From Melghirimyces thermohalophilus (GTDB lineage: Bacteria > Bacillota > Bacilli > Thermoactinomycetales > DSM-45169): 64,000 nucleotides of DNA. The notes below the pieces were generated by a model, which ran no database searches, had not been told where the DNA came from, and worked only from the letters and a program-made list of their open reading frames with translations. The stretch covers positions 1 through 64,000 of the forward strand of contig NZ_FMZA01000005.1 in assembly GCF_900102685.1 (NCBI RefSeq), given 5' to 3'. The stretch's first letter is position 1. Every line of letters starts with the position of its first letter. A program made the translations under genes and the position numbers. Below, piece by piece: positions 8,262 to 16,384 of this stretch.

Positions 8262-8561
8262 ATGAGTCAACAAAAACAAGCGTCGGCTAAACATCATGTG
8301 GCCGGTTACGCCTTTTCGCTGGTGTTAACCTTTGTCGCCCTGTTTGTGGCGCTCTACACATCGCTGCCTGCCTCGGTGAAATTGATCGGAATCGTTGTTC
8401 TGGCTATCCTGCAGATGGTCGTACAGCTGATCTATTTCATGCATGTGACAGAAGGAAGCAAAATCTACCAGCTCCTCTCCCTCGGTTATGGTATCTTTGT
8501 CGCCATTGTGGTGGTGGCGGGTTCGATCTGGATCATGCTGTACAATACCATGACCCAATAA
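8262..8561 (+). CDS. qoxD: Cytochrome aa3 quinol oxidase subunit IV
   Basis: 99 aa, three membrane segments, of the CyoD/QoxD family: a short polar N terminus, GYAFSLVLTFVALFVAL, then VVLAILQMVVQLIYFMHV. It starts directly after the qoxC stop with GGTGAG as its site. Subunit IV supports assembly of the CuB centre in related oxidases. It is the last gene of the operon, followed by a strong terminator. Confidence 0.92.
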   Translation: MSQQKQASAKHHVAGYAFSLVLTFVALFVALYTSLPASVKLIGIVVLAILQMVVQLIYFMHVTEGSKIYQLLSLGYGIFVAIVVVAGSIWIMLYNTMTQ

Positions 8562-8578
8562 TGCTTTCGATTTGTACG

Positions 8579-8604
8579 GTCGGCGCTTGGCGCCGGCTTT
8601 TTTT
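8579..8604 (+). terminator. Intrinsic terminator of qoxABCD
   Basis: CGGCGC-TTG-GCGCCG hairpin followed by GCTTTTTTT, beginning 17 bases after the qoxD stop. Confidence 0.9.
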
Positions 8605-8664
8605 ATGGAGCGAACTCCTTATTCTAATACGGCGAAGGGAGAATCGACTGGATCCTTTGTCGGA

Positions 8665-8693
8665 TTGAGCCTCGATGGGACCGGTGGTATAAA
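8665..8693 (+). promoter_or_regulatory. Sigma-A type promoter for the 30-aa membrane protein
   Basis: TTGAGC (8665-8670), a 17-base spacer, and TATAAA (8688-8693), about 38 bases before the ATG at 8732. Confidence 0.55.
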
Positions 8694-8731
8694 TGTATTT
8701 GTAAAATCTAAACGGGAAGGGGAAGGGGCTT

Positions 8732-8824
8732 ATGCGTTTTTGGGTTTTTGCTCTCATGTGCATGGTCTTGGCTTATGTGATCGGGTATTTCGGTGTGATC
8801 GAGCTGATGGACGGCGCCGGTTGA
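8732..8824 (+). CDS. Small single-pass membrane protein, 30 aa
   Basis: The peptide is almost entirely one membrane helix: MRFWVFALMCMVLAYVIGYF, then GVIELMDGAG. GGGAAGGGGAAGGGG precedes the ATG and a plausible TTGAGC-17-TATAAA promoter lies upstream. It follows the qox terminator, so it is a separate unit. Position and size recall small accessory subunits of respiratory complexes, but nothing in the sequence proves that link. No family recognised. Confidence 0.5.
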   Translation: MRFWVFALMCMVLAYVIGYFGVIELMDGAG

Positions 8825-8939
8825 ATAGGGAAAGGTGGATGGGCTGATGAACCCAGCCGTTCGTCCGGGTCGCTGATGGCTGCGTCGGCCATCGAGGTGG
8901 TACAATGTTGAAGAACGCTTTCAACTGGGAGGGATCCTT

Positions 8940-9935
8940 TTGAGTCAGCGGTTTCGCGCATGGGTAGTGGACAAGTCCAATGATTCGTTTTCTCTGGATT
9001 TGAAAGAGTTGACTGTAGACGACCTTTCCCCGGGCGAAGTGGTGGTTCGCGTCGCTTGGTCTGGCGTCAATTACAAGGATGGACTGGCCGGCATTCCCGA
9101 CGGAAACGTGGTGGAAACCTACCCCTTGATCCCCGGGATCGACTTGGCAGGTACCGTCGTCCATTCCGACGATCCCCGCTATAAAGAAGGGGATGAGGTG
9201 ATTGTTGCCAGTGCTCAGCTGGGGGTTTCCCATGATGGTGGATTTAGTGAAATGGCCCGGGTGCCGGGGGATTGGATCATTCCCCTGCCGGAAGGGTTGA
9301 CCCTCAAGGAGGCGATGGTATACGGAACCGCCGGTTTTACTGCCGCTATGTCGATCCAGCGGATGGAGGAGAACGGGTTGAATCCGGAAAAAGGGCCCGT
9401 ATTGGTAGCGGGTGCAACTGGCGGAGTGGGCAGCACCGCTGTCGCCATGCTGGCGAAAAGAGGTTACACTGTCGTTTGCGGAACGGGGAAAAGTTCCGAG
9501 CATGATTATCTCCGCCAATTGGGGGCTTCTGAAATTTTATCTCGGGAGGAACTGTCCGGAGCAAAACGTCCGCTGCAGAAGCGACGTTGGGCTGGGGCAG
9601 TGGATCCCGTCGGTGGCGAGACCTTGACCTACCTGCTCAGTACCATGGATTTCGGCGGCTGTGTCGCCCTGAGCGGCTTGGCTGGAGGACCGAAGTTTTC
9701 GTCGACGGTTTTCCCCTTCATCTTGCGAGGGGTGAACCTGCTCGGGATTGACTCGGCCCATATTTCCAACGATTTTCGTCGGAAAGTATGGAATCGTCTG
9801 GCGGCAGACTTGAAACCGGAAGGACAGCTCCCCTATATCGGGGCGGAGGAAATCACGTTGGAGGAGCTGCCCCGAGCGATGTCCACGATCCTGGAAGGCG
9901 GGGTGCGCGGCCGTATCTTGGTCCAGCTCTCCTGA
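8940..9935 (+). CDS. YhdH/YhfP-type zinc-free medium-chain oxidoreductase (acryloyl-CoA reductase-like)
   Basis: 331 aa. GroES-like domain with WSGVNYKDGLAG and PGIDLAGTV, then a Rossmann domain with VLVAGATGGVGSTAVAMLA. The structural-zinc cysteines of alcohol dehydrogenases are absent, placing it in the quinone oxidoreductase/YhdH-AcuI group that reduces activated C=C bonds with NADPH. TTG 8940 is used with GGGAGGGA 8 nt upstream. Single gene, closed by a terminator. The substrate is not evident. Confidence 0.87.
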   Translation: MSQRFRAWVVDKSNDSFSLDLKELTVDDLSPGEVVVRVAWSGVNYKDGLAGIPDGNVVETYPLIPGIDLAGTVVHSDDPRYKEGDEVIVASAQLGVSHDGGFSEMARVPGDWIIPLPEGLTLKEAMVYGTAGFTAAMSIQRMEENGLNPEKGPVLVAGATGGVGSTAVAMLAKRGYTVVCGTGKSSEHDYLRQLGASEILSREELSGAKRPLQKRRWAGAVDPVGGETLTYLLSTMDFGGCVALSGLAGGPKFSSTVFPFILRGVNLLGIDSAHISNDFRRKVWNRLAADLKPEGQLPYIGAEEITLEELPRAMSTILEGGVRGRILVQLS

Positions 9936-9963
9936 CCGGCTGACCCCATCAGCTCCCGACAAC

Positions 9964-9990
9964 CCTCCACCTATCGGTGGAGGCTTTTTT
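9964..9990 (+). terminator. Intrinsic terminator
   Basis: CCTCCACC-TATC-GGTGGAGG followed by CTTTTTT. Confidence 0.9.
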
Positions 9991-10083
9991 GTGAGAAAAA
10001 CTGTCCTTGTCAGCTTTCGAGTGTGGTAAGATATGATCTGTATACCAGATAAGGGTTAAGAGATAGAGACAGGAGGGAGAAAC

Positions 10084-10853
10084 GTGGTCGCCAGAAAGAT
10101 GAGATCGGTGAGTTGGATCGGGGTGGGTTTGTTGCTATTGGTGTCCGCCTGCTCCTCCGATAGTGAGACGCCAGAGGAAGCGAAAGCAAACCCGAAGGAA
10201 CAAGTTCAGTTGGCGCAAGCGGAAGCCCCCCGACAGTTTAAGGTGAAAAGCACTCCGGTGTGGGATTCCTGGAAGACATCCGAGGGAAAAGTGATGGCCC
10301 ATGGGGCTGCTGAGATAAAAAATACAGGAAAAAACCGGTTCGTTTTGATTCGGTACAACTCCGTTTCCAGGACAAAGATGGGCGTCTGTTAGCCAAGGAA
10401 GAAGTCCTGGCCGTCGTACCCAAGGTGATCCATCCGGGTGAGTCCGCTTATGTGGGCAGCACCGTCCCGATGGAAGCGGCCCAAAAACCGGAGGAGCTGC
10501 GCGAGGTCACCTTACATACAGAATACCATCCGGCTTATAAGGAACCGGCGGAACTTCAGGTGAAAGAGCTCCAACGCGACGAGAGGGACGATCGCCAACC
10601 GGTAGTGAGAGGCAAGGTGGCTAACCCTGACCGGGAAACTGTGCAAGACGTATTTGTGGTCACCGCTCTCAAAGATAAAGAGGGTCAATTGGTAGCCGTC
10701 ATCGGCGATTATTTGAACCGCGACATTCGCCCGGGAGACAGGATTGGCTTTACAGCCCAGGATGACCAACTCCCGGCCGAAGTTACCGATCAAGCCACTC
10801 AAGTTGAAGCTCATGCCTATCCCCTCTTTGTCGGGGAACAGGCGAAAAAATGA
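10084..10853 (+). pseudogene. FxLYD-type lipoprotein gene broken by a frameshift
   Basis: The first part (GTG 10084, AGGAGGGA upstream) encodes a lipoprotein signal (LLLLVSACSS) and a beta-rich start up to KNRFVLIR, then stops at 10390. From about 10350 the next frame reads VQLRFQDKDGRLLAKEEVLA and runs on to 10853. Adding one base near 10350-10353 (for example a third G in CGG/GTACAA) restores a single protein of about 256 aa with FxLYD-like repeats. Either a real 1-base deletion or a sequencing error in a short G run. A promoter lies around 10005-10035. Function is unknown. Confidence 0.75.
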
Positions 10854-10869
10854 TCCGATGAGGAAATGG

Positions 10870-10898
10870 GTGTGGAGGTGAAACTCCACACTCTTTTT
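10870..10898 (+). terminator. Intrinsic terminator
   Basis: GTGTGGAG-GTGAAA-CTCCACAC followed by TCTTTTT, 17 bases after the lipoprotein frame. Confidence 0.88.
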
Positions 10899-10968
10899 AG
10901 TTGACGGACATGGTCGAGAAAACGTCCCCGAGTCGGATATAGTTTTCGTAATAGTATAAATATAGGAT

Positions 10969-11232
10969 GTGGCTGTCAGCTTGCATTTAAACCTTCGGGC
11001 GATGGTGCGCTATGGGATGACGCCTGATGGAGTCCTTCGCACGGTTACCTACCTACCGGTGAAAAAGATGGGCGTCGCCGAGGATCTTGGCACCAATGAA
11101 CGCGGAAAACTGGCCGACTTCGTATTTGTTACAGGCAATCCGCAGGAAGCTAATCACGTGCAAAAGGTCATGAAAAACGGGTGGATCCACACAGTGGACG
11201 ACATGTTGGCACCTTACAGGAAAGACGAATGA
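10969..11232 (+). pseudogene. C-terminal fragment of an amidohydrolase
   Basis: The frame encodes only the last 80 or so residues of a metal-dependent amidohydrolase: YGMTPDGVLRTVTYLPVKKM, then GTNERGKLADFVFVTGNP and KVMKNGWIHTVDDMLAPY. These match the standard C-terminal ending in which the product returns to the small beta domain. The whole TIM barrel with the metal ligands is missing, there is no ribosome binding site at GTG 10969, and a terminator lies just upstream. Best read as a remnant left by a deletion. Confidence 0.75.
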
Positions 11233-11332
11233 GGGGAGCAGCATTCAAATGGGTGTGGGGAAGCAAAAAACAAGCTGCCGAGCGTACTCGACAGCTGGAG
11301 GCTGGTGTGAAGCCGGTCTTTTTTGTGTGGGA

Positions 11333-11809
11333 TCAGAATTCTAAGGACCTAGGGGAGACGACGATGCCGTCTTCGTCAGCGTATACATAGTGGCCGGGCT
11401 CCCAGTTGACTCCGCCGAAGGTTACGGGGATATCCCGGTCGCCTTTTCCTTCTTTGCGGCTTTTTAGCGGCATCGGGGCGAGGGCCATCACACCGATCTC
11501 CATCTGGCTCAACTCAGCCGAGTCCCGGACACAGCCGTTGATAATCACGCCGGCCAGTCCCCGGGAGACGGCGATCTCTCCCAGCCGGTCCCCCATCAGG
11601 GCGCATTGTTTGGAACCGCCGCCGTCCACGACCAGGACGGAGCCTTCCGGTACGGTTTCCAGGGCCTCGCGAACCAGTACATTGTCTTTAAATACCTTCA
11701 CCGTGGCGATGGGACCGGAAAATTGCTGTTTTCCTCCAAAGGAGCGGAACATCGGTTCACAGATTTGCAACTCTTCATGATATTGGTCGCATACGTCCGC
11801 TGTTTTCAC
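11333..11809 (-). CDS. RraA-like protein / putative 4-hydroxy-4-methyl-2-oxoglutarate aldolase
   Basis: 158 aa with the RraA/HMG aldolase fold: [15 protein letters not shown] at the start, [20 protein letters not shown] in the middle and [14 protein letters not shown]. The G-x-R-D and upstream acidic residues bind the metal in aldolases. Members without a demonstrated substrate are usually named RraA-like; RNase E inhibition is a proteobacterial role and is unlikely here. GTG 11809 is chosen because AGGAGAAAGG is correctly spaced and the family starts at this point; a TTG at 11839 lies upstream of that site. Confidence 0.85.
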   Translation of the reverse strand: MKTADVCDQYHEELQICEPMFRSFGGKQQFSGPIATVKVFKDNVLVREALETVPEGSVLVVDGGGSKQCALMGDRLGEIAVSRGLAGVIINGCVRDSAELSQMEIGVMALAPMPLKSRKEGKGDRDIPVTFGGVNWEPGHYVYADEDGIVVSPRSLEF

Positions 11810-11931
11810 AGAAACACCCTTTCTCCTGTTGTATAACAATAGTAGCCGAATGTCGTTTAATGAGACAACAGGACTGTAAGAAAAATTCAGGTTTTCTTCA
11901 CATGATGCTTCCGGGGGTTGGTGTTATAGAT

Positions 11932-11957
11932 AAAACCCGGGTGATACACCGGGTCCG
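11932..11957 (-). terminator. Intrinsic terminator after the MFS-MltG fusion gene
   Basis: On the minus strand GACCCGG-TGTAT-CACCCGGGT pairs and runs into TTTTA, directly after the stop at 11963. Confidence 0.65.
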
Positions 11958-11962
11958 ATCGA

Positions 11963-14176
11963 TCAGGGTGCGGTCTCTTTTTTCTGTGGCAGGTCACTTG
12001 TCTCTGTTCCTTCTTCGGCCCGATCCCGGGATGATACAGTCGATGGGGAAGTAGGGACCGTCTCCCTAGGAGCTGGGTTCGCGGCTGCATGTAAGGATTC
12101 CGGTCCCGGATTATTGACGGGTTCCGGAGGCAGTTGCAACTGATTTCGATTGATTTTGTCGTATATTTCCCGGGCGATATCAGGCTTTTGCTGATCGTCG
12201 CTCCTCCGCTCTTCGATCAGGGAGGCGACGGTAACCCACTGCTTTACCGACAGGTTTCCCTGTTTTAATTGTTGTTCCATGTCGGTGGTTAATTGCTGTT
12301 CAAAGCGTTGCAGCATGTGATGGACGATGGTTTTCGCTTTGACGTCGCGATTAAATTCGTAGGACCCGGGAAAAAGATAGCCTTCTAGACGGTGGTTGTC
12401 CCCTGTGGCGTTGTGATGAGCCAGGAAGGAGAAATCATATTTTGCCTGGTTGATCGCCTGGTAAAAGGACTGTTTTGGAATCCCTTCTCTTTCCAAAATA
12501 TCCGCCACATCTTGCACATCGCTTCCCGGTGGAACGGTAAACTGGATCGTCCCTTTGGACAAGGTGGACATCACTTGCTGGATCTCCATGTCTGGCGGAA
12601 TTTGATAGGTTCCCGGTTGCAGGTGGAAGTCGCGAAACAGGGTGTGGCTGGTGGCGTACAAGGGGAAGATCAAATGGTTGTGGATCACCTGCTTGTTGGC
12701 TAGCATTTTTCCGACGTCAGAATAGGAGGCTCCCTCTGGGATGTGGATCTGCACCGTCTCCGTGCGGGCCGGAGCTTTCAGTCCTTGTTCAAAGACTGGG
12801 TAAGGCAGTAACACCGCCAGTCCGATAAAAGAGACGATGGGTATCGCCTTGATGCTCCATTTGAGAGGGGAGATCAATTTTAAATCCACGGCGATGCTGC
12901 GCAGGGTATCCAGAATGGTGATCCCTTGTTGTTTCCCATAGGCTCGGTAACCTAAAGCATAAAAAATGATAATATGCATGTTGATAAAAGCCATGAGCAA
13001 CCAGAGCTTGTGGCCCTCGATCTGATCGAGAAGCCATCCACCGGCCAAAGGACCGATAAATAATCCCAGTTGTCCCAGGTTGTTGGCGCCGTAATAAGTC
13101 CCCCGCATCCGTTCGTGGGCAATGCGGTCGATAAACAGGCTGGATACGGGGAAAATCAAAATCTCTCCCAGGGTGATCATCACAATGCCGCTGATAAAGG
13201 CGGTATCTTGGCTGCCAGCGGCAAAAGCAAAAAAACCGCCGGCGCAGAACAGGGATCCGATCCACAAGCTGGTAAGGATATTTCTTTTTTCTGCCCACGT
13301 GGAAATGAAGTATTGAAGAAAGACGACCATTCCCGCATTGATCGACAACAGGACTGGATACAGGCTTTCCCCGGTGCCCTCCTGTGCGACCATATAGATG
13401 GGCAGGGAGGATTCCACTTGGGAGTAGGCGACAAAAAATAAAATTCCCGCCAAAACGAAATATCTCAAAGCCCGGTCCCGACGAACCACCCTTACACAGT
13501 CACGGAAGTGGATGCGCTCTTCCTTCCGGCTTTGTCTGCGGACACCGGTATCCTTTCGGTAGATCAGCAGAATGACGTTGAGCAATAAATAATAGCCGGT
13601 ATAGATGATTCCTGTGTACAAAAACACGTGCATCCCGATGATGCCGTACAGGAGAGCGCCTAACAGGGGGCCTACCACCATGCCAACGTTGATGGCAATG
13701 TAGCGGTAGCTGAAAATTTTGAGCCGCTGCTTTTGCGTGGATACATCGGCCATCAGCGCTTGGGATGTGGGTTCAAAAAAAGCGCGGCACAGTCCGTTCA
13801 ATGTATTGAGCAATAAAAAATCGCGAAAAGATTCGGCAAAAAAGAAGCCGAAGAAGACCCCGGTCCAGACAAAAAAAGAAGACGACATGATGCGGCCGCG
13901 ACCCCAGCGGTCGGACAGATAACCGCCGATAAATCCGCCGACGGATCCGGTCAAGCCCGCCATACCGAGAGTGAGCCCCACTGTAAACGCATCGAGATGG
14001 AGGTTTTCCGAAAGATGGATAGCCAGGAATGGAAGGCTCATGAATGAGGCGATACGCGTGATCGCCGTCCCGACGATCAGGAACCAAACCAAAGGGTGGT
14101 ACCCACCGTATTTGGCCCATCGGTATTTTTCTTTCCGAGTCAGGGTGGTTCCCTTCCACTCATGGTATTGTGACAT
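11963..14176 (-). CDS. MFS transporter fused to an MltG/YceG-like lytic transglycosylase
   Basis: 737 aa in two parts. Residues about 28-417 form a 12-helix MFS transporter with the loop motif GGYLSDRWGRGR near 85-95. A 13th helix (about 441-460) leads into an extracellular YceG/MltG region: IHIPEGASYSDVGKMLANK (LysM-like), LEGYLFPGSYEF at 597-608, and VASLIEERR with the expected catalytic Glu at 655. MltG cleaves nascent peptidoglycan next to the membrane. The usual end of the family (after the catalytic helix, a segment with Asp-Pro-Thr) is replaced by a Pro/Glu/Ser-rich tail. No stop or frame change lies between the halves. Start ATG 14176 has AAGGGAG 6 nt upstream. Confidence 0.85.
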   Translation of the reverse strand: MSQYHEWKGTTLTRKEKYRWAKYGGYHPLVWFLIVGTAITRIASFMSLPFLAIHLSENLHLDAFTVGLTLGMAGLTGSVGGFIGGYLSDRWGRGRIMSSSFFVWTGVFFGFFFAESFRDFLLLNTLNGLCRAFFEPTSQALMADVSTQKQRLKIFSYRYIAINVGMVVGPLLGALLYGIIGMHVFLYTGIIYTGYYLLLNVILLIYRKDTGVRRQSRKEERIHFRDCVRVVRRDRALRYFVLAGILFFVAYSQVESSLPIYMVAQEGTGESLYPVLLSINAGMVVFLQYFISTWAEKRNILTSLWIGSLFCAGGFFAFAAGSQDTAFISGIVMITLGEILIFPVSSLFIDRIAHERMRGTYYGANNLGQLGLFIGPLAGGWLLDQIEGHKLWLLMAFINMHIIIFYALGYRAYGKQQGITILDTLRSIAVDLKLISPLKWSIKAIPIVSFIGLAVLLPYPVFEQGLKAPARTETVQIHIPEGASYSDVGKMLANKQVIHNHLIFPLYATSHTLFRDFHLQPGTYQIPPDMEIQQVMSTLSKGTIQFTVPPGSDVQDVADILEREGIPKQSFYQAINQAKYDFSFLAHHNATGDNHRLEGYLFPGSYEFNRDVKAKTIVHHMLQRFEQQLTTDMEQQLKQGNLSVKQWVTVASLIEERRSDDQQKPDIAREIYDKINRNQLQLPPEPVNNPGPESLHAAANPAPRETVPTSPSTVSSRDRAEEGTETSDLPQKKETAP

Positions 14177-14276
14177 ACGCACTCCCTTTGATGATTTCAT
14201 CTATACGGTGATGGTCTTCCGAGGACATTTTATCGATTGTATGATTTTACCGCAATGCGTTTGAAGTTTTAAATCG

Positions 14277-14298
14277 GATTAATACTTAAGTATCAATC
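14277..14298. promoter_or_regulatory. Near-perfect dyad between divergent genes
   Basis: GATT, one base, the 12-base palindrome ATACTTAAGTAT, one base, AATC. All but one pair match across 22 bases. It lies 100 bases upstream of both the MFS-MltG gene and ctaM, where a shared operator would sit. An extended -10 (TGCTATAAT, 14347-14355) for ctaM lies downstream. The regulator is unknown. Confidence 0.45.
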
Positions 14299-14393
14299 GT
14301 CGCCACGCTTTTGTTAATTTCCCATATCCGGCTGCTATGTCGGCCATGCTATAATATCGGCAGAAACTTTCAAAACAGACAGGTGATTATGCG

Positions 14394-14954
14394 ATGAAGC
14401 AGCATAACGAAAAACGTCGGGATGAAGGACAAGGGAAAAAGGCAAACTACACCCCTTGGGTGATCGGGTTGTCGATCTTCATCCTGGCCGGCTTGACCGG
14501 GCTGTACCTGATGCCGAAAGAACAGACGACGGGGCACGAGCAGCTCCTGTTTTTGCCGCGTTTAAATGCGATCTTTAACACCTTTACCACCTTGTTTCTG
14601 TTGGTGGCCTTCTATTTTATCCGGAAAAAGAATATTGTGATGCACCGCCGGTTTATCTTTGCGGCGTTCGGATCCACCTTTCTCTTTTTGATCTCTTATC
14701 TTTACTACCATGCCAATGCCCCCTCTACCAGTTTTGGCGGGGAAGGGTTGATCGCGACTGTCTATTATTTCATCCTGATCACCCACATTGTGCTGGCTGC
14801 GGTGATCGTTCCCTTGGCATTGGTCACTTTTTTCAGGGGAATCAATATGAAAGTAGAAAAACACCGCAAAATCGCTCGGTGGACGATGCCCTTGTGGCTG
14901 TATGTCAGCATTACAGGGGTGCTGGTCTACATCCTGATCTCACCTTATTACTAA
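14394..14954 (+). CDS. ctaM: DUF420 membrane protein, CtaM-like oxidase maturation factor
   Basis: 186 aa, DUF420, with five predicted membrane helices. Conserved polar residues include LNAIFNTFTTLFLLVAFYFI, the KNIVMHRRFIFAAF loop, ILITHIVLAAVIVPLALVTF and KHRKIARWTMPLWLYVSITG; the histidines in these segments are family hallmarks. In Staphylococcus aureus CtaM is needed for the QoxABCD aa3-type menaquinol oxidase, so this protein probably serves the qox oxidase encoded 6 kb upstream. ATG 14394 follows AGGTGATT. An extended -10 TGCTATAAT lies 40 bases before the start. Confidence 0.87.
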   Translation: MKQHNEKRRDEGQGKKANYTPWVIGLSIFILAGLTGLYLMPKEQTTGHEQLLFLPRLNAIFNTFTTLFLLVAFYFIRKKNIVMHRRFIFAAFGSTFLFLISYLYYHANAPSTSFGGEGLIATVYYFILITHIVLAAVIVPLALVTFFRGINMKVEKHRKIARWTMPLWLYVSITGVLVYILISPYY

Positions 14955-15010
14955 GCGGTACAGCGAAATGGTCCGGGCAACCGGGCCATTTTCATAGGAG
15001 GCGAAAATGG

Positions 15011-15571
15011 ATGAGACGGATTTGTGTTTTTGCCGGATCCCGTCCGGGACGGGATCCGCAGTTTATGGAGGCGGCTCGGGAATTGGGGGAGGAGTTGGCC
15101 GCTAAGGGGCTAGAGCTGGTCTACGGCGGCTCCCAGGTCGGCTTGATGGGTCGGATGGCGGATACGGTTCTGGAACGGGGCGGGAAGGTGACCGGGGTGA
15201 TGCCGACGGAACTGTTCGATCGGGAAGTGGCCCATCATCAAGTGACGCAACTGATCGAAGTGAGGAATATGCATGAACGTAAGGGGAAGATGGGGGAGCT
15301 GGCCGACGCCTTCATCGCTTTGCCAGGGGGATACGGCACTCTGGAAGAAGTGTTTGAGGTGGTCAGCTGGGGGCATTTAGGTCTCCATCATAAGCCGATC
15401 GGACTGTTAAATATCGGCGGTTTCTACAACCCGCTGATCCACATGGTGCAAAAAATCGTGGATGCGGGATTTATTCCGGAGCGAAGCAGCCGGCTGTTGC
15501 TGTCGGAGGAGAGGCCGAGCAAACTGTTGGCCCGGCTCCAACAGGCTGGATCTTCTGGGAATGAGTGCTAA
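15011..15571 (+). CDS. LOG-family protein (nucleoside-5'-monophosphate phosphoribohydrolase)
   Basis: 186 aa Rossmann-like lysine-decarboxylase-like fold. CVFAGSRPG at the start, LVYGGSQVGLMG, and the signature LPGGYGTLEEVFEVVSW. LOG enzymes remove ribose-5-phosphate from cytokinin or other nucleoside monophosphates; in bacteria the role is mostly nucleotide clean-up. ATG 15011 has AGGAGG about 9 nt upstream and the family begins exactly here; the frame is open further upstream into ctaM but without a site. Followed by the NRDE gene. Confidence 0.9.
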   Translation: MRRICVFAGSRPGRDPQFMEAARELGEELAAKGLELVYGGSQVGLMGRMADTVLERGGKVTGVMPTELFDREVAHHQVTQLIEVRNMHERKGKMGELADAFIALPGGYGTLEEVFEVVSWGHLGLHHKPIGLLNIGGFYNPLIHMVQKIVDAGFIPERSSRLLLSEERPSKLLARLQQAGSSGNEC

Positions 15572-15587
15572 TGGAGGGGGAAAACCA

Positions 15588-16340
15588 ATGTGTTTGATTC
15601 TGTTCTCGTTTCGGGAGGATCCACAGATGCCCCTGGTGATGGCTGCCAACCGGGATGAATTTCGCGAACGACCGACGGAGCCAGCCCATTTCTGGCCGGA
15701 AGCGCCCCAATTGCTGGCCGGGCGGGACCGGATCGGTGGCGGAACCTGGATGGGGGTGACCCGTGCCGGCCGGTTTGCCGCCCTGACCAACTACCGGGAA
15801 CCGGAAGAATCGACTGCGGGGAAACGTTCGCGCGGGGTGCTGGTCCGGGATTACTTGATGCAGAAGGTACCACCTCGGCAATATCTCGCCGAAGTGGCGG
15901 CCGAAGCCCAGAGCTATGCGGGGTTTAATCTTCTCGTCGGGGACCGGGAGCAACTCTGGTATTATTCCAATCGTCAAGGTGAGATTGTGGAGGTACAACC
16001 GGGTATCCACGGTCTCAGCAACGCCTTGCTCGATACACCCTGGCCCAAAGTGGAACGGGGAAAGGAGATGTTGAGCGACTGTGGCGGCGACTGGGAGCAG
16101 GAGGCCCTCTTTCAGGTGCTGGCAGATGCTGATCCGGCTCCTGATCACACCCTGCCCGATACCGGGGTCGGTTTGGAGATGGAGCGGGGCCTTTCTTCCA
16201 TCTGGATCGACCTTCCGGGCTACGGCACCCGCTCTTCCACCATCTTGACCGTGGACAACAATGGTCAGGTTGGTTTTGTGGAACGCACCTTTTCCGGAGA
16301 GGAACAAGAGGATCGTCTTTATCGATTTACCGTGTCGTGA
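15588..16340 (+). CDS. NRDE (TANGO2-like) family protein
   Basis: 250 aa. The mature protein would begin with Cys2 (MCLILFSF), the candidate nucleophile of this Ntn-type fold, followed by the family signature MAANRDEFRERPT and GGGTWMGVTRAGRFAALTNYR, then GLSNALLDTPWPKV and RSSTILTV. Biochemical role in bacteria is unknown; the eukaryotic TANGO2 homologue affects membrane trafficking and heme handling. ATG 15588 is preceded by GGAGGGGG. It ends inside the upstream open part of the bluB frame. Confidence 0.88.
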   Translation: MCLILFSFREDPQMPLVMAANRDEFRERPTEPAHFWPEAPQLLAGRDRIGGGTWMGVTRAGRFAALTNYREPEESTAGKRSRGVLVRDYLMQKVPPRQYLAEVAAEAQSYAGFNLLVGDREQLWYYSNRQGEIVEVQPGIHGLSNALLDTPWPKVERGKEMLSDCGGDWEQEALFQVLADADPAPDHTLPDTGVGLEMERGLSSIWIDLPGYGTRSSTILTVDNNGQVGFVERTFSGEEQEDRLYRFTVS

Positions 16341-16384
16341 TGGAAAACGTTTTGAAGAGGGATCATCAGTGTGGGGAGGTCTCT

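Noticed and set aside
4740-8561. Calling the operon a caa3/aa3 cytochrome c oxidase (ctaCDEF)
   Set aside because: Subunit II has no CuA cysteines and no cytochrome c domain; the QoxA ending is present.
15471-16307. Minus-strand frame of 278 codons opposite the NRDE gene
   Set aside because: The plus strand has full family motifs and a ribosome binding site; the minus frame has neither.
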